Assembly (NCBI RefSeq): GCF_000723885.1
Contig: NZ_CCDG010000069.1
Coordinates: 1-43,682, forward strand
Length of the DNA: 43,682 nucleotides
Source: Paenibacillus camerounensis
GTDB taxonomy: Bacteria > Bacillota > Bacilli > Paenibacillales > Paenibacillaceae
Direction: 5' to 3'
A program made the translations under genes and the position numbers. Below, in pieces: positions 1 to 10,000 of the stretch. The first letter of the stretch is position 1, and the number at the start of each line of letters is the position of its first letter. The notes under the pieces are model-generated. The model was not told the DNA's origin. It was given only the letters and a program-made list of their open reading frames with translations, and ran no database searches.

Positions 1-120
1 TGCCTTTGATTTGGGCGCAGGTGGCTGAATGTGCGAAATGAGAGGCAAAAGTGCCTTTGATTTGGGCGCAGGTGGCTGAATGTGCGAAATGAGAGGCAAA
101 AATGCCTTTGATTTGGGCGA
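1..120. repeat. 51-bp tandem repeat, about 2.3 copies, cut by the window edge
   Basis: Units start at 1, 52 and 103. The first two copies differ only in their last base; the third diverges after about 17 bases. Each junction (AGGCA, four bases, TGCCT) can form a short hairpin. No coding function is apparent. The array lies beyond the 3' end of the minus-strand ABC exporter operon and may continue to the left of the window. Confidence 0.9.
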
Positions 121-191
121 AGTTGGGTGCGAGCGAGCCAGTAACTGACTCAGTCCGTGCCAATCCCATCAGCATCGCCTCCCACGCCACA

Positions 192-232
192 CAAAAAAGC
201 GGATACCCCCACAAAGGGGAGCACCCGCTCCA
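192..232 (-). terminator. Rho-independent terminator of the ABC exporter operon
   Basis: Read on the minus strand, an arm beginning AGCGGGT pairs with ATCCGCT, extended inward by a C-rich/G-rich stem around a TTTGT loop, and is followed by six T residues. It starts about 20 bases after the stop codon of the downstream exporter gene. Confidence 0.75.
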
Positions 233-251
233 CTATCCACAAAGTAAATTG

Positions 252-2027
252 TTAAGCCTCCATCTTCTGCGCCGTGTAGAGCCGGTGGTAGAGACCCTTG
301 CGTGCAAGCAGCTCTTCATGCGAGCCGCTTTCGGCGATGCCTTTGTTAGCCACGTACATAATGCGGTCGCAGTTCTTCACGGTCGACAGCCGGTGCGCGA
401 TGATGAAGGAGGTACGGCCCTTGAGCAGCTCGTTCAGCCCCTTTTGCAGCAGCCGCTCAGTCTTGGCATCGATTGAGGAGGTTGCCTCATCCAGGATGAG
501 AATGCGCGGATCAGCCAGTAGCGTTCTGGCGAACGAGATAAGCTGCCGCTGCCCCTGCGAGAGCTTGGAGCCGCGCTCATTGACCTCGGTCATATAGCCC
601 TGCTCGAACTCGCGGATGAATTCATCGGCGCAGACGGTTTTGGCTGCAGCGATGACCTCCTCTTCTGTAGCATCAAGCTTACCGTAACGGATGTTGTCCA
701 GGATCGTTCCCGAGAAAATAAAGCTGTCCTGCAGCATGATACCCATCTGGCTGCGCAGCGACTTCATCGTTACCCCGGCAATATCCTCGCCGTCGATCAG
801 AATCCGGCCGCCGGTGAGGTTGTAGAACCGGGAGATCAGATTGACGACGGTAGTTTTACCGGCCCCGGTTGGCCCAACCAGAGCGACGCTTTCGCCGGCC
901 TTGACGTCAAAGGAGATGTTCTCCAGAATATTCAGCCCCGGATCATAAGCGAAGGTTACATCGTCGAAGGTTACCTGCCCGCGTGCCGGCGGAAGCTCTT
1001 TAGCGCCTGGCACGTCGCTGACCGTAACCGGCTCATCCAGCGTCTCGAAGATCCGCTCCAGATAAGAAACGGCATTAATAAAGCTGTTGTAAAGGTTGGA
1101 CAGGTTGAGAATGGGCTGCCAGAAGCGGCCCGCGTAGCTGCTCATAGCGAGAATGACACCGAAGGTGGCATCCTGGGGACTCAGCGTCAGCAGGCCGACC
1201 AGAAAGATCAGCGTCATAACGGTCGTAGCCAGATTATCAACGGTGAACGGGATGAGTGAGTTATACCGCAGGGCTCTCATCCATTCGGTCCGGAAATTAC
1301 CGGCGAGCTTGGTGAAGGTTCCCTCATTATGCTGCTCGCGTGAGAACATCTGGGTGACGCCAATCCCGCTGATGCTCTCCTGCAGGTAGGCGTTCAGATT
1401 GGAGCTCTTATTGGAGACAGCCTGCCAGGCCCGGCGCTGCTTGTTCTTGATCAGCAGCATAATGCCGAGGAATACGGGCAGCCCGGCCAGTGTTACGAAT
1501 GAGAGCCGGACATCGACTGCGAACATGAAGGCTGCGATGAAGATCAGGTTCACGATTTCCAGGATAAAGTTAATAATTCCGTTGGACAGTACATCCGAAA
1601 CCCCATTGACATAGTTTACAACCCGGATCAGGATTTTTCCCTGCGGACGGTCATCGTAATACTTGAACGGCAGCTCCTGCAGATGCTTGAACAGATCTGT
1701 CCGGATATCAAAAATGATATCCTGCCCGACCTTAGTCATTATACGTGAACGGATTGTTGCCAGGATAACACTGACTACAATAGTGACCAGCATTAGGGCC
1801 GACCAGCCTACCAGTGCACCCTTAGCTTTAGCCGGGATCGTCACGTCAACAACATGCTGCATGATCAGCGGTGCTGAAAGGGAAATTGCAGCCGAGAGGG
1901 CGCTCAGAATGAATGCGAGAATCATCGGTTTCTTTTTACGTCTGATATAGACCATGGCGCGCCGGAAATGCTTAATATTAAACGGCGACTCCAGATTCTC
2001 ATCGACGTCGAATCTATTCCTTGCCAC
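252..2027 (-). CDS. ABC exporter half-transporter, catalytic subunit of a heterodimer
   Basis: This 591-residue protein has an N-terminal six-helix exporter membrane domain (about residues 20-330) and a C-terminal ATPase domain. The ATPase has Walker A GPTGAGKT (385-392), Walker B ending D513-E514 and a canonical H-loop His545. Its signature is LSQGQ (489-493) rather than LSGGQ. The partner gene just upstream carries the complementary defects, so the pair matches heterodimeric exporters such as TM287/288, BmrCD or YfiBC. Start is GTG at 2027 with AGGTGAG five bases upstream; it overlaps the end of the upstream gene by 14 bases, which suggests translational coupling. Such pairs usually export drugs or lipids; the substrate cannot be told from sequence. 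Family assignment is firm, substrate unknown. Confidence 0.93.
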   Translation of the reverse strand: MARNRFDVDENLESPFNIKHFRRAMVYIRRKKKPMILAFILSALSAAISLSAPLIMQHVVDVTIPAKAKGALVGWSALMLVTIVVSVILATIRSRIMTKVGQDIIFDIRTDLFKHLQELPFKYYDDRPQGKILIRVVNYVNGVSDVLSNGIINFILEIVNLIFIAAFMFAVDVRLSFVTLAGLPVFLGIMLLIKNKQRRAWQAVSNKSSNLNAYLQESISGIGVTQMFSREQHNEGTFTKLAGNFRTEWMRALRYNSLIPFTVDNLATTVMTLIFLVGLLTLSPQDATFGVILAMSSYAGRFWQPILNLSNLYNSFINAVSYLERIFETLDEPVTVSDVPGAKELPPARGQVTFDDVTFAYDPGLNILENISFDVKAGESVALVGPTGAGKTTVVNLISRFYNLTGGRILIDGEDIAGVTMKSLRSQMGIMLQDSFIFSGTILDNIRYGKLDATEEEVIAAAKTVCADEFIREFEQGYMTEVNERGSKLSQGQRQLISFARTLLADPRILILDEATSSIDAKTERLLQKGLNELLKGRTSFIIAHRLSTVKNCDRIMYVANKGIAESGSHEELLARKGLYHRLYTAQKMEA

Positions 2028-3789
2028 TCTGGCTCACCTGCCTTCCAATACCTTCGTTTTGCAGCATAAATACATCGTAGTAATAACCCCGCTTCGCCAG
2101 CAGCTCGGCATGGGTGCCTTCTTCAATCAGGCGGCCGCGGTCAATAATCAGAATACGGTCTGCTTCACAGGTGGTAGAGACCCGCTGGGCAATGATGATC
2201 TTCGTGCACGGATATTCCAGCTCACGCAGACTGCGCTGGATGTGCTCCTCCGTCTCCAGATCGACCGCAGAGGTCGTATCATCAAGAATCAGAATCGGCC
2301 GGTGCACTGCGAGTGCCCGCGCCAGCGCAATGCGCTGCTTCTGTCCGCCGGATAGACCGACGCCGCGCTCACCGACTACCGTATCGTAGCCTTCCGGCAT
2401 TTTGGTAATAAAGTCGTGGGCTGCAGCCTTCCGGGCATATTCCATTGCATCCTCTTCGGGCAGATCAGGATCGCCGTAAGCAATGTTGCCGTCTATCGTA
2501 TCCGAGAACAGCAGCACATCCTGTGTAGCCATCCCGATATTGCCCCGTAGCTCATCAAGCTCCAGATCGCGCACATCCACCCCGTCCACCAGCACTTTGC
2601 CTGAGGTTGCCTCATAGAAGCGGGGGATCAGGTTGATAATGGTGGTCTTGCCCGCACCGGTTGAACCCATAATAGCGACCGTTTCACCAGGCTCAACAGT
2701 AAAGCTGACATCATCGAGGACGAGAGCGCTGTCATATTTGAACCGGACGTTCTGAAATTCGATCCGGCCCTCGTACCGGCGCTTCTGCACAGGGTTATGC
2801 TCATTGGCAATCGCCGGCTTGGCATAGTAGATGTCGATGATTTTGGATAAGCTGGCAAAAAACCGCTGAATATCATTAATAATAATACCGATATTGCGCA
2901 TCGGGTTCGAGATCGCCCAGATCAGTGAAGTGAAGGCTGCAAACTCCCCGAAGGTAATTCTTCCTTCCATCAGGAACAGGCCGCCGGCCAGCATCAGGAT
3001 GACGTTGAACGCCTGGGCAAAGCTCTCCAGATACGGGAAGTAATCAAGCCAGACGAGTGCCGCCTTTTTGTTGGCCGCTGAATAGTTCTTATTTTTGTCT
3101 GTGAATTTTTCAATTTCAAATGCTTCGCGGGCAAATGCTTTGACGACACGATTCCCGGAGATGTTCTCTTGTGTGGTCGTATTCAGCTGGGACAGCCGTT
3201 CGCGCAGGTCAATATACATCGGGCGTACGCGCTTAGCAAATATGTAGGCCACAATGAAAATCGGCGGTGCCAGGACCAGCATCCATACGGTCAATACCGC
3301 ATCAATGGTGAAAAAGTAAATGACAGCGGCTGTAAAAATCGTCACCGACTCGATAATCGTCTTAAAAATCCACGCCATCGAGTGCCGCACCATATCCAGG
3401 TCACCGGTCATTTTGGTCATAAGGTCACCGGTACGGTTGCGGTCGTAATACTCACGGTCCTGCCCCTGGATTTTGTTGTACAGATAAATACGGATGTTGT
3501 ACATCATGTTCTGCGAAGAACGCTCATACTGCATCGTTGTCAGATAGGCCAGACCGGTACGCAGCAGCGAAAAGCCGATCATGCCCAGACAGAGTGCAAT
3601 CAGCAGTCCGCGCTTATCAGTCAGATTCTGGGCTGCATGATCGCCGGCTATGAACGTGTCGACAATGCGCTGACTGATGTACGGGTTGACAATGGTAAGT
3701 GCGGAACCCACCACCGAGAGGCAGAGTGCCAGAATATACCTTGCCCGGTTTCCCTGCAGGTTCTGCCACAGCCACTTAAGCTCAAACAT
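2014..3789 (-). CDS. ABC exporter half-transporter, degenerate-site subunit
   Basis: This 591-residue exporter has a membrane domain at about residues 10-320 and an ATPase domain with Walker A GSTGAGKT (375-382), Q-loop Gln423 and canonical LSGGQ (479-483). The catalytic glutamate after Walker B is Asp (D503-D504) and the H-loop histidine is Gln535. With the LSQGQ signature of the partner this builds one non-hydrolytic ATP site, while this protein's LSGGQ completes the good site of the partner. It is the first gene of a two-gene minus-strand operon; ATG at 3789 follows AGGTGA. About 275 AT-rich bases separate it from the divergent gene to the right and should hold its promoter; I see no transcription factor gene nearby. 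Confidence 0.93.
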   Translation of the reverse strand: MFELKWLWQNLQGNRARYILALCLSVVGSALTIVNPYISQRIVDTFIAGDHAAQNLTDKRGLLIALCLGMIGFSLLRTGLAYLTTMQYERSSQNMMYNIRIYLYNKIQGQDREYYDRNRTGDLMTKMTGDLDMVRHSMAWIFKTIIESVTIFTAAVIYFFTIDAVLTVWMLVLAPPIFIVAYIFAKRVRPMYIDLRERLSQLNTTTQENISGNRVVKAFAREAFEIEKFTDKNKNYSAANKKAALVWLDYFPYLESFAQAFNVILMLAGGLFLMEGRITFGEFAAFTSLIWAISNPMRNIGIIINDIQRFFASLSKIIDIYYAKPAIANEHNPVQKRRYEGRIEFQNVRFKYDSALVLDDVSFTVEPGETVAIMGSTGAGKTTIINLIPRFYEATSGKVLVDGVDVRDLELDELRGNIGMATQDVLLFSDTIDGNIAYGDPDLPEEDAMEYARKAAAHDFITKMPEGYDTVVGERGVGLSGGQKQRIALARALAVHRPILILDDTTSAVDLETEEHIQRSLRELEYPCTKIIIAQRVSTTCEADRILIIDRGRLIEEGTHAELLAKRGYYYDVFMLQNEGIGRQVSQSGKE

Positions 3790-4092
3790 TTCATCACCTG
3801 TTTCTGTTTGTTCTGTTCACGTGTGTTTCTTATAAATGAATAAATCAGAGTGATTATAACACAATAATCAGCCGATACCCGTTAACAGCAAAATTTGTTG
3901 TTACAATCACTTGAACGGGAAAAGATACAACTTCATCATTGCAGAATTCCGGCACGAACTCCATGTGCAGATTAGTTATATTCAACTTTTACCTTGCATT
4001 TTTCAATAAGCTTATCCACTATTTAAAGGGTATTATTACCAAAAAAATGCTGACTTCGCAGCTTAATGAGTGAGGCAGACGGGGGACGATGT

Positions 4093-4998
4093 TTGTTGGG
4101 AGATTGGATCATCCGGAATGTGAATGACGGAGATGAAGAGACGGTAGCGGCATTTGGCTTTGCGCTGCATATGCATTACCTGTATCACGGTGACTTTGAG
4201 CAGAAGAACATGTTTCTGGCGGAAAAAGAGAACGAAGCGCTCGCAATCGCCAATTTGACTTACCATGACACGTTCCACGCAGCCGGGCACGATGATGACC
4301 CGGGCTTTATCCGCTATCTCACGGGTGAGATCAGCTTTGCCGGTGAAGAGGAGGATGAAGCTGTTAAGGACGCCCTGCTGAATGCGCTGATTGCCCGTTC
4401 GCGGGAGATTAAGGCGCAGCATCCGGAGAAACGGATTGTGCTGAATCAGTATATTGACCCTGACAATCTTGCGGAGCAGAGCTATTACCTGAAACGCGGC
4501 TTTACCATTTACGAGAGCATTGTTATTTTAAAATACGATCTCAGCCGTCCGGTTCCTGCATATCCATTGCCGGAAGAAGTGCAAATCCGCCCCTTTCTGC
4601 TGAATAATGATGAGGCCCGCGGGAAATATCATCTGGCAGAGCAGGACTCCTTCAACGGGGTAGCCTGGAGCCTTAACCATCTGGCCTGGATGCAGGGCAC
4701 TCCTGAAATGGTGAACTTCTGTGCCTTCAGCGGTGATCAGTTTCTCGGCAACACCTCTACCTGGAGAGTTAGCGATAGCCATAGCGTAACGGAGAACGTG
4801 TTCGTTATTCCGCAGTGGCGCAGCCGGGGCATCGCCCGGAATCTGCTCTGTACCGCACTTGCATATCTGAAGGAGCAGGGCAAAACCGTTGCCACCCTGG
4901 GCACCTACGGTACCAATAAAAAAGCCATCCGGCTATACACTCAGCTTGGATATGAGCTGGACGGCTTCCGGCTGACGCTGGGCTACGAGATGGATTAA
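4093..4998 (+). CDS. Two-domain GNAT N-acetyltransferase
   Basis: The protein has about 301 residues and two GNAT folds in tandem. The C-terminal half carries the clearer acetyl-CoA site, ENVFVIPQWRSRGIARNLL, then a typical closing segment NKKAIRLYTQLGYE. The N-terminal half looks degenerate: its closing segment is QSYYLKRGF but it has no clear RxxGxG/A loop. I place the start at TTG 4093 because GGGGGA lies six bases upstream and the GNAT fold starts right after it (WIIRNV). An ATG at 4066 in the same frame lacks a ribosome binding site and would add nine residues. Substrate unknown. It converges on the DUF4003 gene and shares its bidirectional terminator. Confidence 0.85.
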   Translation: MLGDWIIRNVNDGDEETVAAFGFALHMHYLYHGDFEQKNMFLAEKENEALAIANLTYHDTFHAAGHDDDPGFIRYLTGEISFAGEEEDEAVKDALLNALIARSREIKAQHPEKRIVLNQYIDPDNLAEQSYYLKRGFTIYESIVILKYDLSRPVPAYPLPEEVQIRPFLLNNDEARGKYHLAEQDSFNGVAWSLNHLAWMQGTPEMVNFCAFSGDQFLGNTSTWRVSDSHSVTENVFVIPQWRSRGIARNLLCTALAYLKEQGKTVATLGTYGTNKKAIRLYTQLGYELDGFRLTLGYEMD

Positions 4999-5055
4999 CC
5001 TTCCGGCGGAGAATGAAACGGTAAACGGGCAGCAGGGCTGGAGTAGTACTAGACA

Positions 5056-5097
5056 TAAGGGACTATGTCACCCGTAAACGGGCGGCATAGTCCCTTA
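5056..5097. terminator. Bidirectional terminator between convergent genes
   Basis: TAAGGGACTATG pairs perfectly with CATAGTCCCTTA; a second small stem (CCCGTAAACGGG) sits in the loop. The symmetric A/T flanks suit both the GNAT gene on the left and the DUF4003 gene on the right. Confidence 0.75.
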
Positions 5098-5122
5098 TTA
5101 AGTATCTTCCAATCGTTAAATA

Positions 5123-6109
5123 TCAGTGCGAAGAGGAAGCTGCCGCAGCGGATGAGGCGGCGGCGACGGCAATTGCCGTCTGCTGGGCAATGACAATGTT
5201 GGTCAGGCTGGTGGAGAGCGCCGAGGCCAGGATGCCGCTTTGTACAGCTTCAATATGCTTGTAGGATACCAGGGCGGCGCTGAGCAGCAGCAGCTCCTGC
5301 TTGGTGACGGACCAGCTGCCGAAGCCCTTTTGGGTCCGCAGATAATCATGGGTATCAGAAATATCCTGGATAAGCGTCTCATCGTCTGCCGGCAGCAGGG
5401 ATAGAACACCGAGGGAGGATAACGTGTATTCTCTGTCCATCCGGAGGCCTCTGCTGCGGAAGGCATCGCGCAGAGCAAGTACACGTGCAGCAGCCCCGGG
5501 CGTCTCTGCGCCCAGCGCCAGCACTTGTGTCAGCGCCTGCACACTGTTGCCTGACAGGAATTCCGGCTTCAACTCCGTATACAGCTGTTCCATCCGGGCG
5601 GCACCCTGCTCGGGCTCCAGATCCGACAGCGCGAGCATGGCGGAGAAGATATAATCATCCTGCCCGGTCAAAAACCGGTGATATTCCTTCATGCTGTCAT
5701 AGAACTGGCGGGTTCTGTCAGCCATCCGCTGATGCTGGTCAAAGGCGGAATGGGCAGCAATCTGGTACGCAGCAGCGACCAGATAATCGGAGGCCCGCAG
5801 CTTGCGTTCCTTCAGCAGCTCATAAACAGCCAGAGTATCGGAGAGCTGGGTCTTCCTGTCACCTGACAGTGACAGCAGGGCAGCAATACAGACTGACAAA
5901 TTGCCCCGGAACGTTGAAAAGAGGCCGGTTGAGCTCTTGATCAGCTCGCTGCTGTCACGGATAGCGTCAAGGTCCGCCGCTTTATTTTCCACTGTGTACA
6001 ACAGAGCAGCCAGCCGGTTGATCTGTCCGCTTTTCCAGGCAAAAGCCTTTTTAATCTGCTGGTTATTCTGAACGAATAAATCAAGCCGTGCTGCAAAATG
6101 TTCCTTCAT
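5123..6109 (-). CDS. DUF4003 family protein
   Basis: This 328-residue, mostly helical, soluble protein has no signal peptide. Its opening (an FVQNNQQIKKAFAWK-type segment), a central stretch of alternating helices and the GFGSWSVTK motif near the C-terminus resemble DUF4003 proteins of Bacillus and Paenibacillus, whose function is not known to me. The last 17 residues are almost only Ala and Ser, ending SSSH, which looks like a disordered tail. ATG at 6109 follows GAGGAG. It is a single gene in its transcript, convergent with the GNAT gene on the left and divergent from phnA on the right. Confidence 0.8.
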   Translation of the reverse strand: MKEHFAARLDLFVQNNQQIKKAFAWKSGQINRLAALLYTVENKAADLDAIRDSSELIKSSTGLFSTFRGNLSVCIAALLSLSGDRKTQLSDTLAVYELLKERKLRASDYLVAAAYQIAAHSAFDQHQRMADRTRQFYDSMKEYHRFLTGQDDYIFSAMLALSDLEPEQGAARMEQLYTELKPEFLSGNSVQALTQVLALGAETPGAAARVLALRDAFRSRGLRMDREYTLSSLGVLSLLPADDETLIQDISDTHDYLRTQKGFGSWSVTKQELLLLSAALVSYKHIEAVQSGILASALSTSLTNIVIAQQTAIAVAAASSAAAASSSH

Positions 6110-6307
6110 TGTGAGCTCCTCTCATTCATTCGCGGATAGTCCATATGAAATATTTTACTATAATTAAGATAAGGGCAGGTATAGGAATATTGGGAGAAAT
6201 AACCCGGCTGCCCGGATTATGGGGGTTCTTTTTGGCGCGATATGCTAGAATAGAGGAGCTGCCGCAGGCCGCAGCAGGGAACTCAAAACGAATGGAGACA
6301 TGAAATA

Positions 6308-6649
6308 ATGAATGAATTACCGAATTGTCCGCAGTGCAGCTCAGTCTACACCTACGAGGATGGAACACAGCTGGTGTGTCCGGAATGCGGGCATGAATGG
6401 ACTGCCGGGGCAGAGAACGGGAACAGCGAAGACGTTAAGGTGGTTAAGGATGCCAATGGAAATGTGCTGAGCGACGGAGACTCTGTAACGGTAATTAAGG
6501 ATCTGAAGGTCAAAGGGAGCTCCTCCGTGCTGAAGATCGGGACGAAGGTAAAGAACATCCGGCTGGTGGACGGCGATCATGACATAGATTGCAAAATCGA
6601 CGGCTTCGGCGCGATGAAGCTGAAATCGGAGTTTGTGCGGAAGGCATAA
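6308..6649 (+). CDS. phnA: PhnA/YjdM-type zinc-ribbon protein
   Basis: This 113-residue protein has an N-terminal zinc ribbon (C7-x2-C10 and C24-x2-C27, the second as CPECGHEW) followed by the small beta-barrel PhnA domain with VVKDANGNVL and a conserved IDGFGAMKLKSEFVRKA end. Length and both halves match the PhnA/YjdM family. The family name comes from an early link to alkylphosphonate use in E. coli that is not a proven activity, so the cellular role stays open. ATG at 6308 is preceded by GGAGA. It is followed closely by a terminator, so it is monocistronic. No phosphonate genes lie nearby. Confidence 0.9.
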   Translation: MNELPNCPQCSSVYTYEDGTQLVCPECGHEWTAGAENGNSEDVKVVKDANGNVLSDGDSVTVIKDLKVKGSSSVLKIGTKVKNIRLVDGDHDIDCKIDGFGAMKLKSEFVRKA

Positions 6650-6668
6650 TACGATCCGGATCGAAGAT

Positions 6669-6698
6669 AAAGCTGCAGGTTAAACTGCGGCTTTTATT
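6669..6698 (+). terminator. Terminator after phnA
   Basis: AAAGCTGCAG and CTGCGGCTTT pair with one G-U around a six-base loop, followed by TATTCATTTT. It lies 19 bases past the phnA stop. Confidence 0.75.
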
Positions 6699-7058
6699 CA
6701 TTTTCTGGAGTGTAATTACAAAAATATACATAAAAATAAATAAAAATGCGAAAATAAAACAGGAAATATTAGGTGAATTTAGCTTCGTTTTAACTTTGCG
6801 ATTACATTTCCTTAAGGAGCTGCTTAACTGCTGCAATATGCGGAGGGCCGGGGTTATCCGGCTATATCCGCTACGCCTCACAAGGAATTAAAAGGAATTA
6901 GTGGGTTGGATAAGGATTTATTGCCGGAGCCTTGTTGATAAGCTGACATCGGGTTTTACGAAAACTTAACCAGGACTTTACCATGCATGAGTTGAACCTT
7001 CGCCGGACTAAACGTATCATTTTCCCTTGATTACAACTTTCATATGGGGGGAAAAGAA
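6699..7058 (+). other. AT-rich intergenic region upstream of the secreted-enzyme operon
   Basis: About 360 bases with no credible gene. The first half is strongly A/T-rich; the second half is mixed and holds two copies of AAGGAATTA near 6882-6898. It must hold the promoter of the three-gene operon that follows, but I could not place a convincing -35/-10 pair, so I do not call one. The last bases hold the GGGGGGA ribosome binding site for the GTG start at 7059. Confidence 0.5.
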
Positions 7059-10000
7059 GTGAAGAAGAGGTTTATGCTGGGCAGCCGTGCGCTTACGGCA
7101 GCTATGCTCACTGCTTCATTGCTCACAGCCGGCTATGTGCCGCTGCTTCCAGCCAGTGCAGAGCCTGCAGACACAGGTAATGCCGCTGCTGAAGAAGCAA
7201 TCAGTGCCGGTGCTGCAGGTAATACCGGTACATCCGGAGGCACCGGAGATGGAGCAGCAGTTCAGGTTTTGGGAGATACCGGATTGCTTTCCGCAGCAGC
7301 AGTTGGAGGTACACTAATCGCCAAGGACAGCACCTGGTCCTATCTGGATGACGGATCAGATCAGACTACGGTCTGGCGCAATGTTTATGATGACAGCTTG
7401 TGGAAGCAGGGACAGGCGCCGCTCGGTTATGCCAGTAGCGGTAAAGGACTGGATCTGAAGACCCGTATCAGCTATGGTCCTGATGCCGGCCAGAAATATG
7501 CTACAACGTATTACCGTAAGGAGTTTCAGATTGAAGACCCGTCTGCAATCACCCGTCTCGCAGCTACACTGGTACGTGATGACGGAGCTGTTGTATACCT
7601 GAACGGGCAGGAAGTCTACCGGACTAACATGCCGCAGGGTACGATCCTCTATAACACTTATGCCTCCACCGCCGTCGGCGACGAACGCCTGGATAACAAC
7701 TTCACTATTGATCCTGCTCTGCTGCTGCAAGGCGCTAACGTTATTGCAGCCGAGGTACATCAGGACCGCGGTGCAAGCTCCGATACTTACTTCTCTCTAG
7801 AGCTAAATGCCTCAGCAGGGGCAGCGGCCTCCAAAGACCATGGCTTACTGGGCCAATATTACACCAATAACGACAATTTTGAGTTCGTAGATTATAAATC
7901 CACACGGATTGATTCACAAATTAATTTCAGTAATCTTGATCCGGTTCTCCAGACCTGGGCCGGACGGGCGGATGATGCCAATATCCGCTGGACAGGCCGG
8001 CTGGCAGTACCGGCATCCGGTGATTATACGTTCTACATGATAGGAGACAACGGTTTCCGGATGTGGATTGACGATAAACTGGTTGTCGATCACTGGAAGA
8101 ATGACTGGGATGTCGAGCAGACCAGCAGCCCTGTAACCCTGCAGGCCGGGGCGATGTACAGCTTCAAGGTAGAGTACTTTGAGGACTTTGGCGGCTCCAA
8201 TCTGTATCTGCGCTGGTCCGGCCCGGGAATCGAGAAGCAGATTGTCCCTGCGACAGCCTTCTACCTTCCGGACGGCTACAATGGCCCCGTGTTTGGCACA
8301 GTCGATTCCGGAGGCCTGAGCATAGCGCTGCAGCTCACCGGTAATCTGCAGACCGTTCCTGCAGAGCTGGCTGAGCATCTGACCATTAAAGCGGGCGACA
8401 AGGCAATTCCGGTCCGCCAGGCGGTTCAAGGAAGCAGCGCTGATCAGCTGATGCTGACGCTGGGAACCATCATTATGCCGGGACAGATTGTGAACGTCGA
8501 ATATGACGGACAGGGGGGACTGAAGCTTGACGGCGATACGGCTGCGGGCAGCTTTATTTTCAGCCCGGATAATCATTCGGAAGCGGTTGATTATTCACCG
8601 GTTGCAATCGCGATGTCCTTCCTGAACGAGGCGAAAACGAACCGTTCCTTCGCCTGGTATACAAGCTATGAAAGACCGGACAGCGCACCGGCCGGAATTA
8701 TGGACAGCATCGTCGAGGTTGTTCCTGCGGATCAGGGCTTTGATTCTCCGGCGAAGCAGCGTTTTACCGGTGATCCTGCCGATACCAAGGCGCTTAACCT
8801 GAAAATTACCGGCTCGACAACAGGGGCTTTTATCAGCCATAAGGCTGTTGCCAGCGGGCTTGCTCCCGGAACCGCCTATAAGTATCGTGTCGGCAGCGAG
8901 GGCAACTGGAGTGCTGAAGGCAGCTTCGTGACCGAGGGGGAAAAGGAGGATAACTACAGCTTCCTGTATATGACGGACTCCCAAGGAGCAAATACCCATG
9001 ACTATGAGGTCTGGGCCGATACGCTGAAAAACGGGCTGAAGGATTATCCCGATGCTAAGTTCCTGGTGATGACGGGCGATCAGGTCGATGCCGGATCACT
9101 GGAGTCCCAATGGCTCGATTACTTCGGCAAACCGCAGAATATGCTGATGAAGCTTCCGCTGATGGCAGCTGTCGGCAATCATGAAGGACCATATAACGAT
9201 AACTATTATTATCATTTTAACTATCCGAACGATTCTATAGATGATCCGCTTCCTCCGGGCAGTGTCTACTCCTTCGACTACGGCGAAGCCCATATCATGG
9301 TCATGAATACGATGGACATGGGCTGGGACGAGCGCCAGCGGAATTCCTTCAATCAGCAGATTGAGTGGCTGAAGCGGGAAGTTGCCGAGACGGACAAGAA
9401 GTGGAAGGTTGTTGCGTTCCATAAGGCGATCTATTCGCTGGGGGGACATGCGGCCGAAACCGAAATCAAAGAGCTGAGAGAAACGCTGTATCCGGTCTTC
9501 GATGAGCTTGGAATTGACGTAGTGCTGCAGGGGCATGACCATGTCTTTGTGCGCTCGAATCAAATGTACGGCAACAAGGTGGTAGACAATATCTCCAAGG
9601 ATGAAAACGGGAATCCGCTTAATCCGGATGGTACGCTGTACATGATTAATAATTCCTCCGGCACGAAATTCTATGATGTTAATAAAAATGTAGACCCTTA
9701 TTTTGCAGCCGTTTACGAACAGCCCAAAATGCCGATCTACTCCGGGATTAGGATGACGGAAGACAGCTTCACGATCAACTCTTATAAATCCGGTGATGCT
9801 GCTCCGTTCGACACGTACACCATTGTCCGGAAAGACAGTAAACCGAAACCGGTTGAGAAGCTTTCGGCTGCACGGGCAGAGGAGAAGGCTACGCTGCTTA
9901 CTTGGGAAAGACCACAGGAGCAGAGTGCCGATGATGCTGTAAGGGGCTTCCGGATCTATGAGAAGAACGGGAAGCTGGGGATGAACTGGAACGTTTATGT

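Noticed and set aside
1..120. CRISPR array from regular repeats
   Set aside because: Units are contiguous with no unique spacers, and no cas gene is present.
3944..3960. GAATTCCGGCACGAAC resembles the classic cDNA-library adapter GAATTCGGCACGAG
   Set aside because: It has an extra base and differs at the end, sits in normal flanking sequence, and is best taken as chance.
6308..6649. Phosphonate utilisation locus
   Set aside because: PhnA-type proteins carry that name for historical reasons and no C-P lyase or transport gene is present.
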